Shown here one piece after another: positions 6,465 to 14,359 of a stretch of DNA of 23,447 nt. Origin of the DNA: PMNU01 sp035479375 (GTDB taxonomy: Bacteria > Patescibacteriota > Saccharimonadia > Saccharimonadales > UBA4665). Numbering within the stretch: the first letter of the stretch is position 1; every line of letters begins with the position of its first letter. Under the pieces are notes generated by a model, which was given only the letters and a program-made list of their open reading frames with translations, was not told where the DNA came from and did not search any database. Location of the stretch: contig DATIIT010000017.1 of assembly GCA_035479375.1 (NCBI GenBank), positions 1-23,447 on the forward strand. The letters run 5' to 3'. Position numbers and translations under genes: made by a program.

Positions 6465-9434
6465 CTAATGGCCGCCAGGCGTTGGCGGGGTGGTGGCCAA
6501 CGTCACCGGGATAGTGTCCGAGCCGCTGTATAATACGCTATCAATTGCTTGGGCGGTGACATTCTGTGTGCTGTCTACCTGTATGCCGGTAAAGGTGTAG
6601 TTAAACTGCGTGCTACCGTCTGAGGGGAGGTTAACACTTTGCACCTGCTGGCCATTCACTTGTAGCACCAGAGTACCGGCCGGCGCAGAGGTGTATGATC
6701 CGCCGGCAAGCGGATGGGTACCCTGCGTGACCGCAACAACGAAGTTACATTTGTTTTGGTTGTCGCAGCTGCTTTGGGTGACCGTCACAGACGGTTTGGC
6801 GTCGTTGCAGTTGTGCACGTCGTCTTGGGCGGTGCTGCTGGCTGCTGAGGCCGTTGTGCCAAAGAAAATATCTGCAGAGAAGTTGCCCACATTGGCGCCA
6901 GTTTCGGTTTTCTTGGCAAGGTCTGGGGTGCAGCTGGTGGCCAACTTGTTAGATACTTGGTCGATGGCCGCGCTGCCGCCGCCATTGGAGCCCTTGGGCT
7001 GCACGTACCAGGACGGGAAGATGTCGTTGTTGGGGCTGGGCTCGATGGAGCCGATGCCAACGTGGTTGCGCACCACAAAGGCCGCCAGCGTCTTCACGCC
7101 AGAAGGGGCTTGCCAGTTGCTGGGCGTGCCGCCGAGCTTGTCATGCGCGCCCTGCATCCAGGAGCGGACAATGGGCTCAGTCATGTACTCCATGCCGGGG
7201 CCAACCATGGCCTTGTTGCGGGTGTGGTAGCCGACCCACGTGAGGGCGGTGTACTGTGTGCTCCAGCTGGCCATGAGGCCGTCGAAGCCGGAGTTGGTGG
7301 TACCGGTCTTCACCGCAAAGTGCCAGCCGTTGTACCGTTGGAACTTAAAGTTGCCGGCGCCTTGGCTAAATTGGCGGCAGGTGGTGTCGGTGCAGCTGCC
7401 GGGCAGGTAGCTGGCCTTGTAGTCGCTGGCCATGTCATCCACGATATAGGCGCTGTCTGGGCGGAGAACCTGCTTGCCCGTGGGTTGCTTGAACTCGTAG
7501 AGCGTCTTGTTGCTGGAGTCGGTGATTTTGAGGATGAAGGTGCGCGGAATAGACACGCCCAGGCGTGCCAGCGTGGCAATGCCATTCACGTGGTCGTCCA
7601 GGTGCAGGTATGCGCCGTCGCCAATGGCCGATGAGCCATAGCACTGCGTCTCGCCAGCCTTCAGTTGGTCTGGGTCGGCGCCGGGGGACAAATCGGTGTT
7701 GCTGCTGTAGCAGTTGTAGAGGTTGGAGGTGTCGGCTGCGCCGCCGCCCATCATGGCCTCGGCCGTGGAAATGACTTTGTTAATAGACGAGGTGTGCCCG
7801 GGAGAATTGTCGTTGGGCACGGCAGACAGCATGGCCTTTACCGCCGGGACGTTGCGTGAGCCGCCCAGGGCGTAGCGCAAGGTGAGCGGGCCAGGGTACT
7901 GGAGGTCGTAGTCCCACAGACATTTTTGGCTGCCGTCGGCGTCGGAGGGGTTGGTGACCTTGGGCGATGTTTTATCCGTGCACGGATAGCCGGGAATGGC
8001 GCCTTGCTGGTCGTAGAAGACACTGCCGGCACCGGCGTCGGTGTGGTTCTCGAGGAATGTGGCGTAGTCGTACGGCTTAAAGCTGGAGCCCGGGGAAATG
8101 TTGACGTCTGCCGCGTAGTTAATGAGGCTAAAGTTCCGGCTGGGGTCGTTAAAGGCCACGCCGCCTACCAGGGCAACGATCTGCCCAGTCTTGTTGTCTT
8201 CGGCCACAAATGCGGCGTTGTCGCCGCCCTGCCGCTGGATGGCCGGCAAGTCGTTGGCCACGGCCTTTTCGGCTAGGTTCTGGAGGTCCATATCTACCGT
8301 GGTGGTTACCTTCCAGCCGCCGCGGTTTACAGCGGTGGTCCCGTACTTGCTCTCTAGCTCCTGCTTGGCGGCCAGGGCAAAGAACGGCGCCTTCATGCCG
8401 GCGTAGAGCGAGGCCTGCTGCGGGTGCACCTGGGACAAGACATCGACTTTTTTGGCGTCTTCAGCAGCCTGCTTGGTGATCATTTTTTGCGCCACCATTT
8501 GGTCTAGGATGTAGTGCTGGCGGCTCAGCAGCGCCTTGGGGTCAAAGGTGGGGCCGTAGGGCGAGTAGTCGTTGGGCGACTTGGGGATGGCGGCCATCAT
8601 CGACGATTGGGCCAGCGTCAGGTCTTTGGAGTCCACGCCGAAGTAATCTTGTGCTGCCGTCTGCGCCCCGTACTCTACCGGACCGTACGGTGCAATATTG
8701 AGGTAGCCATTTAGGATGTCAGCTTTGGAGTATTCGCGCTCCAGCTCGGTGGCGATGATGAGCTCCTTCACTTTGCGCGCAATGCTGCGGTCTGCGGTCC
8801 AGCTAAGGTTCAACTTCACGAGCTGCTGGCTGATGGTGGACCCGCCCTGCACGCCGCCGCCCTTGCTGAGCGCGTCGTGCAGCCCCGCCCGGACAATGCC
8901 GCGTACGTCAAACGCGCCGTGCTTGTAGAAGTCTTTGTCTTCGATGGCGACCGTGGCCTGGCGCAGCGTGTCTGGCAGCTGCGTGCCTGCTACCGGCACC
9001 CGCTTCACGGCGTCGTAATCTTGCCACAACACGGTGTTGCCGGTGCGGTCAAAATACGTGATGCTGCCGCCCAGCTTGCTGCCAGACAGGTCGTTAATAT
9101 TAGGCAGGTCTTTGCGGAAATAAGCAAACACGCCAACCACCAGCACAAAGAACACCACAATGGCAATGCCCAAAATTTTGAGCGACATAATAGCGCCATC
9201 GCGGCTAAACCAGAACCGGGCGAGCTCGCGCGGCTTCATGCGGTACAGAATGCGCTTAAAGCGGTTTTTGGGCAGGGTGCTTAGGTAGGCGGCTCGCCGG
9301 CGCGCCTTCGCATCCCGGCTGGCCTTGATGCGCTCGGTGAGGCTGCGGTTCAGCGTAATAGCAGTGCCGCTTTTCGTGGTGAAGGTGTTCTTGCCAGGGC
9401 GCTTACGGCCTTGGTTGTTTTTGGGGTCAACCAT
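6465..9434 (-). CDS. Bifunctional class A penicillin-binding protein (glycosyltransferase 51 + transpeptidase)
   Basis: Peptidoglycan synthase that polymerises glycan strands and cross-links peptides outside the membrane. The 989-residue protein has a basic cytoplasmic N-terminus (about 1-80), one membrane segment (about 87-105), a GT51 domain with IEDKDFYKHGAFD (catalytic Glu), GGSTISQQL and ELIIATELE, and a transpeptidase domain with S450-S-F-K, S526-R-N and K709-TG. A long C-terminal extension follows with an Ig-like beta-sandwich appearance (about 870-980) and a Pro/Gly end. Ten cysteines occur, all after the membrane segment, suggesting disulfides. ATG 9434 is preferred; a TTG one codon upstream is also possible. 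A leader of about 26 bases with a purine-rich GAAGAGAG precedes it, unlike the leaderless genes nearby. Confidence 0.95.
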   Translation of the reverse strand: MVDPKNNQGRKRPGKNTFTTKSGTAITLNRSLTERIKASRDAKARRRAAYLSTLPKNRFKRILYRMKPRELARFWFSRDGAIMSLKILGIAIVVFFVLVVGVFAYFRKDLPNINDLSGSKLGGSITYFDRTGNTVLWQDYDAVKRVPVAGTQLPDTLRQATVAIEDKDFYKHGAFDVRGIVRAGLHDALSKGGGVQGGSTISQQLVKLNLSWTADRSIARKVKELIIATELEREYSKADILNGYLNIAPYGPVEYGAQTAAQDYFGVDSKDLTLAQSSMMAAIPKSPNDYSPYGPTFDPKALLSRQHYILDQMVAQKMITKQAAEDAKKVDVLSQVHPQQASLYAGMKAPFFALAAKQELESKYGTTAVNRGGWKVTTTVDMDLQNLAEKAVANDLPAIQRQGGDNAAFVAEDNKTGQIVALVGGVAFNDPSRNFSLINYAADVNISPGSSFKPYDYATFLENHTDAGAGSVFYDQQGAIPGYPCTDKTSPKVTNPSDADGSQKCLWDYDLQYPGPLTLRYALGGSRNVPAVKAMLSAVPNDNSPGHTSSINKVISTAEAMMGGGAADTSNLYNCYSSNTDLSPGADPDQLKAGETQCYGSSAIGDGAYLHLDDHVNGIATLARLGVSIPRTFILKITDSSNKTLYEFKQPTGKQVLRPDSAYIVDDMASDYKASYLPGSCTDTTCRQFSQGAGNFKFQRYNGWHFAVKTGTTNSGFDGLMASWSTQYTALTWVGYHTRNKAMVGPGMEYMTEPIVRSWMQGAHDKLGGTPSNWQAPSGVKTLAAFVVRNHVGIGSIEPSPNNDIFPSWYVQPKGSNGGGSAAIDQVSNKLATSCTPDLAKKTETGANVGNFSADIFFGTTASAASSTAQDDVHNCNDAKPSVTVTQSSCDNQNKCNFVVAVTQGTHPLAGGSYTSAPAGTLVLQVNGQQVQSVNLPSDGSTQFNYTFTGIQVDSTQNVTAQAIDSVLYSGSDTIPVTLATTPPTPGGH

Positions 9435-9466
9435 CAATACTCTCTTCTGATACCAGTTATGCCCGC

Positions 9467-9497
9467 ATTATAGCAAACCCTTTAGTTGGGCATGCAA
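9467..9497 (-). promoter_or_regulatory. Promoter of the PBP gene (extended -10 TGCTATAAT, -35 TTGCAT)
   Basis: On the minus strand, TG-C-TATAAT (hexamer at 9472-9467) is a perfect extended -10. A TTGCAT at 9497-9492 could act as a weak -35 with a 19-base spacer. The predicted +1 near 9460 gives a 26-base leader to ATG 9434. Confidence 0.65.
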
Positions 9498-9509
9498 GGG
9501 GATTAATAT

Positions 9510-9638
9510 ATGGCTCCAGCTGGTGTTCAGAGTGCTTGGCCTGCTAGGGCGATGTTTTTGACTGGAACCCTGAAGGGCTATAAAAAATATCTTTCCTTCG
9601 GTATTATTGGGGCAAGGAGAAACATATGTCAGATTTGA
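9510..9638 (+). CDS. Possible 42-codon small ORF upstream of and overlapping tyrS
   Basis: ATG 9510 is preceded by a good Shine-Dalgarno sequence (AAGGGG, 9496-9501, 8-base spacing). The frame runs 42 codons to TGA 9636-9638, ending 13 bases inside tyrS in another frame. The peptide is basic and partly hydrophobic, with two Tyr codons close together (GYKKYLSFG). It could be a small protein, a translated leader that influences tyrS, or chance. I see no clear promoter for it, and a candidate tyrS promoter lies inside it, so confidence is low. Confidence 0.25.
   Translation: MAPAGVQSAWPARAMFLTGTLKGYKKYLSFGIIGARRNICQI
9558..9620 (+). promoter_or_regulatory. tyrS upstream signals: candidate promoter and Shine-Dalgarno
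   Basis: AAGGAGA (9614-9620) sits 5 bases before ATG 9626, a conventional strong ribosome binding site that fixes the tyrS start. Candidate promoters are TTGACT (9558-9563) with TAAAAA 17 bases on (9581-9586), or TATTAT (9602-9607), which would give a 12-base leader. A pyrimidine run TTTCCTT (9592-9598) can pair with AAGGAGA and might mask it. No T-box features were seen. Confidence 0.4.
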
Positions 9639-10876
9639 CGTTATCAGAAGAACTTAAGTGGCGCGGCCTTATAAAAGACCGGACCTTTAGCGATGTGAAG
9701 TGGTTGGACACGCCGCGGACGTTCTATCTGGGCAGCGACCCGTCATCGGACAGCCTCACCATTGGCAACCTGGCTATTTACATGCTGGCGCGCCAGCTGG
9801 TGCTGCACGGGTGGAAGGCGGTGCTGCTGGTGGGCGGCGCTACCGGGCTCATCGGTGACCCAGGTGGCAAAGACGAGGAGCGCCAGCTCAAAAGCCAAGA
9901 AGAGGTTGCCCGCAATGTGGCCGGCGTTACGGCGCAAGTGGAAAAATTGTTTGCCGGGCAGCAGTTTGAGACCGTCAACAACTACGATTGGTTCAAAGAC
10001 ATGGGCTACCTGGAATTTTTGCGCGACGTGGGCAAACACTACAGCATGACCGAGCTGGTACAGCGCGATTTCATCGCCACGCGCATGGGCGAGGGCGGCA
10101 ACGGCATCAGCTACGCCGAGTTTAGCTACAACCTTATCCAGGGCTACGATTTCTACTGGCTATTTAAGAACAAAGGCGTGGAGTTACAAATTGGCGGCAG
10201 CGACCAGTGGGGCAACATGCTGTCTGGGGCGCCGCTGGTGCGCAAAAAAGAAGGCAAAGAGGTGCACGCGTTGAGCATGCCTCTGGTCGTCAACAAGGCC
10301 ACCGGCAAGAAGTTTGGCAAGAGCGAAGCCGGCGCCGTGTGGCTCGACCCGGCCAAGACCAGCCCCACGCAGTTCTACCAGTTTTGGATCAACTGCGACG
10401 ACGATGGCATAGAAGACTACCTCAAAATTTATACCACCTTGCCCAAGGAGGAGATTGACGGGCTCATGGCCGACCAGCGTGACGACCCTGGTGCCCGCCG
10501 CGCCCAGATACGCCTGGCAGTGGAAGTAACCCGGCTGGTGCACGGGCAGGAAAAGCTCAACATGGCGCACGACGTGACGGCTTACCTTATGGGTGCGGAC
10601 ATCGGCCATGCCGACGAGCCGGTGGTGGAGGCGCTGCGCCACGAGATCCCGGCGGTGAAGGCTGCGGCGCAAGGCCCCATTGTTGAGGCTTTGGTGGCCA
10701 CTGGCCTGGCCAGTTCTAACACCGAGGCGCGGCGGTTGCTCAAGGAGAATGCGGTGAGCGTTAATGGCCATAAAGTGCAGCGCGATACGTTTGAGGCGGC
10801 TGACTTCCATAACGGCCGGCTGATGCTGCGCCGCGGCAAAGCGTTCAAAGACTCCGCTCTGGTTGAACTTGGCTAA
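9626..10876 (+). CDS. tyrS: Tyrosyl-tRNA synthetase
   Basis: Charges tRNA-Tyr in the cytoplasm (class I aminoacyl-tRNA synthetase). The 416-residue length and order are standard: a Rossmann catalytic domain with YLGSDPSSDSLTIGN at the HIGH position, the tyrosine-site block SYAEFSYNLIQGYDFYWL, IGGSDQWGNM, a KMSKS-type loop KKFGKSEAG, an anticodon-binding helical region, and a C-terminal S4 RNA-binding domain (EARRLLKENAVSVNGHKV). The HIGH motif reads TIGN, so the first His is Thr and the last is Asn. The start is supported by AAGGAGA 5 bases upstream. The gene appears monocistronic: 163 bases and an inverted repeat separate it from the next gene. Confidence 0.97.
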   Translation: MSDLTLSEELKWRGLIKDRTFSDVKWLDTPRTFYLGSDPSSDSLTIGNLAIYMLARQLVLHGWKAVLLVGGATGLIGDPGGKDEERQLKSQEEVARNVAGVTAQVEKLFAGQQFETVNNYDWFKDMGYLEFLRDVGKHYSMTELVQRDFIATRMGEGGNGISYAEFSYNLIQGYDFYWLFKNKGVELQIGGSDQWGNMLSGAPLVRKKEGKEVHALSMPLVVNKATGKKFGKSEAGAVWLDPAKTSPTQFYQFWINCDDDGIEDYLKIYTTLPKEEIDGLMADQRDDPGARRAQIRLAVEVTRLVHGQEKLNMAHDVTAYLMGADIGHADEPVVEALRHEIPAVKAAAQGPIVEALVATGLASSNTEARRLLKENAVSVNGHKVQRDTFEAADFHNGRLMLRRGKAFKDSALVELG

Positions 10877-10927
10877 CCCCCGGCGCGCTTTTTAGTCCTC
10901 ACTGCGGCACAGAAAATAGTTTTCCTT

Positions 10928-10977
10928 CTTCGGCCGGGGCTGCGGCCTCATACGGATTTCTTTTTTAAGGGCCGAAG
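10928..10977. repeat. Nested inverted repeats after tyrS, possible terminator
   Basis: CTTCGGCC (10928-10935) is an exact inverted repeat of GGCCGAAG (10970-10977). A competing shorter hairpin GGCCG-GGGCTG-CGGCC (10932-10947) shares its left arm, followed 14 bases later by six Ts (10961-10966). The small hairpin plus T run could end tyrS transcription, although the T run is too distant for a textbook terminator. The long and short pairings exclude each other. The rest of the 10877-11039 spacer holds only the methyltransferase promoter. Confidence 0.4.
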
Positions 10978-11021
10978 TGCAGACTACGGTTCGATCTAGT
11001 CCGCCCACGAGGGGCAGAAGA

Positions 11022-11030
11022 TGCTATACT
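11022..11030 (+). promoter_or_regulatory. Extended -10 promoter TGCTATACT for the methyltransferase gene
   Basis: TG-C-TATACT ends 9 bases before ATG 11040, giving a predicted leader of about 3 bases. It supports ATG 11040 over an in-frame GTG at 10977, which would lie upstream of the promoter. The GGAG at 11031-11034 would fall outside the transcript. Confidence 0.65.
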
Positions 11031-11039
11031 GGAGCCCAT

Positions 11040-11828
11040 ATGAAAGATGAACCCCAAAAAGGCGCCGTACCCAAAAAGCGCGCCGACCAATACAACGACC
11101 CATCCCACAATTACATGCACTACTGGCACGGCCGCGACTACGAAAACGAGGCCGAAGAAATGGCCATTAAGCGCCTGCTCGCCGGTAAGCACTTCAAGAC
11201 CGCGGTGGATGTTGGCGGCGGCTACGGCCGGCTGTGCCTGTTGCTGGAAAACTACGCCGACCACGTCACTTTGGCCGAGCCCAGCCAGCAGCAGCTTGAC
11301 CTGGCCAAGGTGTTCCTGAAAGACCACCCGGAAGTAGACCGCAAATTGGTGCAAGCCGACGACCTCAAGCTGCCGGCCGGCTCCATCGAGCTGCTCACCA
11401 TGATCCGCGTCATGCACCACCTGCCCGACCCCAGCGGTGAACTGGCCGAAATCGCCCGTGTGTTGAGCGACGACGGCTACGCCATCATCGAGGTCGCCAA
11501 CTACTCTCACGGCCGCAACCGCCTAAAGCACTTCCTGAAGGGCCAAAAAATGCCCACCGACCCAGTAGACATCCGCTCCGCCGCCCACAAAAAAGCTGGC
11601 GAGATCCCGTTTGTAAACCACAACCCGCACACCGTCATCAAGCAGCTGGCGCACGCCGGGCTCAAGGTGGACCGCATCTTGTCCGTGTCTAACCTACGCA
11701 GCCAAGGGCTCAAAAAAATTATGCCCAAGAGTGTGATGCTGGCCATCGAAGGCATCCTGCAGCCCACCCTGGCCAGCACGTTTTTTGGCCCGAGCGTCTT
11801 TTTCCTGGTGCGTAAAGCTGCGAAGTAG
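11040..11828 (+). CDS. Class I SAM-dependent methyltransferase
   Basis: 262-residue soluble methyltransferase of the Methyltransf_11 type. Visible motifs are the SAM-binding loop AVDVGGGYGRLCLLLE, the acidic end of strand 2 (VTLAEPSQQQLDLAK), the QADDLKLP segment and the motif IV-V region SIELLTMIRVMHHLPDP followed by EIARVLSDDGYAIIEV. The substrate cannot be read from the sequence; the MHHLPDP/RVL pattern is common among small-molecule and lipid/quinone methyltransferases. The N-terminus has an unusual aromatic/His-rich stretch (YNDPSHNYMHYWHGRDYENEA). The extended -10 fixes the start at 11040. The next gene begins 6 bases after the stop, so the two are probably co-transcribed. Confidence 0.9.
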   Translation: MKDEPQKGAVPKKRADQYNDPSHNYMHYWHGRDYENEAEEMAIKRLLAGKHFKTAVDVGGGYGRLCLLLENYADHVTLAEPSQQQLDLAKVFLKDHPEVDRKLVQADDLKLPAGSIELLTMIRVMHHLPDPSGELAEIARVLSDDGYAIIEVANYSHGRNRLKHFLKGQKMPTDPVDIRSAAHKKAGEIPFVNHNPHTVIKQLAHAGLKVDRILSVSNLRSQGLKKIMPKSVMLAIEGILQPTLASTFFGPSVFFLVRKAAK

Positions 11829-11834
11829 GCGGCC

Positions 11835-12317
11835 ATGGTTGAAGCTCTGGCCGCCCCGGCCATCCCTCCGCATGAATTTACGGCGATAGTGCACGGGATA
11901 GTGCCGCTGGCCCCGCCAGACAGGCCGCTGAGCGCGCCACTTATCATGCAGGACGGCACCCGCGGCGTTGGCTATGTGTGGGCTGACCGCCAGGACTTGT
12001 CGCTCACGACCGCCGAGATCGTTCCGCTTGGCATAACGCCAGAGGGCTGTCTTTCTGTTGCCGCGCTAATAAAAAAAGTTGGGCAAGCTGAACCCGGGCC
12101 GCGTATGGACTTGGGCGGTTACATGGGCACGATGAGCGGTGTGTGTATAAATGATGCGCGTGTGTACGGGCATATCATCACTCATACACGATGGAGCGAT
12201 GGCCGGATTTTGGACCTCGTCGCTGCATACCGGCGTATGAGGCTCGTTACCCTCCGGGCGCTTATGTTCAATGGAGTAGTAAACCTGGACCACTATACCG
12301 GTATACTGGGTTTATGA
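11835..12317 (+). CDS. Hypothetical protein, 160 aa
   Basis: I do not recognise this protein. It has no membrane segment, signal peptide or clear catalytic motif. It begins 6 bases after the methyltransferase stop and its own stop overlaps the recG start as ATGA, a layout that favours a translated gene over chance. No -10 box lies close to its ATG, in contrast with neighbouring genes, so it is probably read from the methyltransferase promoter by coupling. The 3' end of the gene contains the recG promoter. Confidence 0.6.
   Translation: MVEALAAPAIPPHEFTAIVHGIVPLAPPDRPLSAPLIMQDGTRGVGYVWADRQDLSLTTAEIVPLGITPEGCLSVAALIKKVGQAEPGPRMDLGGYMGTMSGVCINDARVYGHIITHTRWSDGRILDLVAAYRRMRLVTLRALMFNGVVNLDHYTGILGL
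12294..12307 (+). promoter_or_regulatory. recG promoter with palindromic -10 region
   Basis: TATACT (12302-12307) ends 6 bases before ATG 12314, so the predicted +1 is the A of the start codon. It overlaps a perfect 12-base palindrome, TATACCGGTATA (12294-12305), which could be a protein-binding site or a second -10 (TATACC). No -35 is evident. Confidence 0.55.
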
Positions 12318-14356
12318 CGCTGGAGGTAACCTCGCCCCTGACGGCGCTGAAAGGCGTTGGTGACGCGCTCGCCCAAAAGTTTGCTGGGCAGGGCGTGAAG
12401 GACGTGGGCGGGCTGGTGCAGTATTATCCGCGCCGCTATGAGGATTATTCGGTGGTGACGCCGGTGCACCACATCCAGCCGGGGCCGGTGACCATCCAGG
12501 CCGAGATCAAGCAGGCGGCCGGGCGCTACGTGCGGCGCGGCATGCACATCACCGAGGCGATAGCCAGTGACGCCACCGACAGCGTGCGCCTGGTGTGGTT
12601 CAACCAGCCGTACCGGGCGGCGGCGTTCAAACCCGGCCAGCAATACTTTATTTCCGGCCAGTATGAGCTGGGGCGCGGCCGCTTTGCCATCCTGAACCCC
12701 AGCGCCGAGCTGGCCAGCGACTTCCCGCTTAACACGGCGCGCATCATCCCGGTGTACCGGGAAACAAAAGGGCTCACCAGCAAGCAAATCCGCAAGGCAG
12801 TGCAGGGGGCTGTGCCGCTGATGCGTGCGTTGCCAGAGACCCTGCCAGCCTGGCTTATCAAACAGGAAAAACTCATGGCCTACGGCGAGGCGCTGGAAAC
12901 CATCCATTTCCCAGCTTCTGCCGAAAAGCTGGAGCAGGCCCGCCGCCGCCTCGGCTTTGAAGAGGTGCTTGAGCTGACCTTAGCCGCACTCCTCAACAAG
13001 TATGAGCTGTTGGGGGACACGGCGCTGGCCATCCCGTTTGACGCTGCCCTGGCTAGGCAGTTTGTGCAACACCTGCCGTTCCGGCTCACCGATGCCCAGC
13101 GCACGGTGGTGTGGCACATCTACCAGGACATGGAAAAGACGCAGCCCATGAACCGTTTGGTAGAGGGCGACGTAGGTTCCGGCAAAACCGTGGTGGCGGC
13201 CATGGCCGCGGTTATGGCCATGGCCGGGGGCTTCCAGGCGGCGCTCATGGCACCCACGGAGCTTTTGGCACGCCAGCATGCCGAGACCATTTACCGGTTA
13301 TTAGATTCGCTCGGCCTGGCTGGGCAGGTGGCGCTGCTGGTGGGTGGCATGAAGCCGGCCGAGAAAACGGCCGCGCGCGGGCATATTGCCGCGGGCCGGG
13401 CGCGGTGTATCATCGGCACGCATGCGCTCATCCAAGAGAGTGTGGACATGCACAAGCTCGGCTTGGTGGTCATCGACGAGCAGCACCGCTTTGGCGTGGA
13501 GCAGCGCAAAAAGCTCATGGCCAAGGCCGGCCACATGCCACACCTTTTGAGCCTCACGGCCACGCCCATCCCGCGCTCCCTGGCGCTGACGCTGTACGGC
13601 GAGCTGGACGTGTCCATTCTGGACACTAAACCGCCTGGGCGGCAGCCGGTGGCCACCAAAATCTGCTCACCCAACTCGCGGGCCGCGCTCAATGCAGCCA
13701 TAGAAAAAGAGCTGGTAGCCGGCCGCCAAATGTTCGTGGTCTGCCCGCTCATAACCGAAAATAATGATGTAAAAGCCAACTCCGCCGAGAAAATCTACGA
13801 GCAGTTCCGCAAGCAAGACTTCAAAAAATGGCGCGTCGCCTTACTGCACGGCAAAATGAAGCCGCAGGAAAAAAACGACATCATGGAGCAGTTTGTGCGC
13901 CACGGCATCGACATTTTGGTGAGCACCACCGTAATTGAGGTGGGCGTGGACGTGCCCAACGCCAGCATCATGCTCATTGAAGCGGCCGAGCGCTTTGGCC
14001 TGAGCCAAATCCACCAGCTGCGCGGCCGGGTGGGGCGCGGCGGCCACCCCGGCTACTGCTACCTCATGATGAGCGACAGCAAAGCGCCGCCCAAGCGCCT
14101 GGAAGCGCTGGAGCGCATCAACGACGGCTTTAAGCTGGCCGAGCTGGACCTGGAGCTGCGCGGCCCCGGCGCCATCTACGGCACGCTGCAGCACGGCGCG
14201 CTGGACCTGCGCATCGCCAAGCTCAGCGACACGCACCTCATTGCCGCGGCCCGCCGCATGGCGCAAACGTTTATAGACCAAGGGGAAAATCTGCTACAAT
14301 ATCCGCAGTTACATCAGCACGTTATGGCCGCGAGGGCGGTCACCAACCTCAACTAA
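12314..14356 (+). CDS. recG: ATP-dependent DNA helicase RecG
   Basis: Double-stranded DNA translocase that regresses stalled forks and branch-migrates Holliday junctions. The 680-residue protein has the N-terminal wedge/OB domain (LKGVGDALAQKFAGQGV, then VTIQAEIKQAAGRYVRRG) and two SF2 helicase domains: Walker A EGDVGSGKT (K291), the RecG-type DEQH box D388-EQHRFGVEQR, motif III LTATPIPRSLALTLYGELD, and the C-terminal STTVIEVGVDVPNA and QLRGRVGRGG blocks. ATG 12314 is chosen because it gives the natural MTLEVTSPLTALKGVG start and lies directly after a -10 box; a longer in-frame opening at 12191 only reads through the neighbouring gene. It overlaps the upstream ORF by 4 bases and is followed 3 bases after its stop by the PLC-like gene. 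Confidence 0.97.
   Translation: MTLEVTSPLTALKGVGDALAQKFAGQGVKDVGGLVQYYPRRYEDYSVVTPVHHIQPGPVTIQAEIKQAAGRYVRRGMHITEAIASDATDSVRLVWFNQPYRAAAFKPGQQYFISGQYELGRGRFAILNPSAELASDFPLNTARIIPVYRETKGLTSKQIRKAVQGAVPLMRALPETLPAWLIKQEKLMAYGEALETIHFPASAEKLEQARRRLGFEEVLELTLAALLNKYELLGDTALAIPFDAALARQFVQHLPFRLTDAQRTVVWHIYQDMEKTQPMNRLVEGDVGSGKTVVAAMAAVMAMAGGFQAALMAPTELLARQHAETIYRLLDSLGLAGQVALLVGGMKPAEKTAARGHIAAGRARCIIGTHALIQESVDMHKLGLVVIDEQHRFGVEQRKKLMAKAGHMPHLLSLTATPIPRSLALTLYGELDVSILDTKPPGRQPVATKICSPNSRAALNAAIEKELVAGRQMFVVCPLITENNDVKANSAEKIYEQFRKQDFKKWRVALLHGKMKPQEKNDIMEQFVRHGIDILVSTTVIEVGVDVPNASIMLIEAAERFGLSQIHQLRGRVGRGGHPGYCYLMMSDSKAPPKRLEALERINDGFKLAELDLELRGPGAIYGTLQHGALDLRIAKLSDTHLIAAARRMAQTFIDQGENLLQYPQLHQHVMAARAVTNLN
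14292..14300 (+). promoter_or_regulatory. Extended -10 element TGCTACAAT near the recG 3' end
   Basis: TG-C-TACAAT is identical to the element before the HExxH gene. It lies inside recG, 59 bases before the ATG at 14360, and could give the PLC-like gene and rsmD their own promoter with a leader of about 50 bases. It may be chance within coding sequence. Confidence 0.35.
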
Positions 14357-14359
14357 CAT

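Noticed and set aside
10977..11039. GTG start 21 codons upstream of the methyltransferase ATG
   Set aside because: The extended -10 at 11022-11030 lies inside this extension, and ATG 11040 follows it directly.
10940..11040. A tRNA-like or other structured RNA gene before the methyltransferase gene (TTCGA motif near 10990)
   Set aside because: No acceptor, D-arm or anticodon stem could be built around it.
12191..12313. N-terminal extension of recG to 12191
   Set aside because: It overlaps the preceding gene and crosses the recG -10; the conserved RecG N-terminus begins at 12314.
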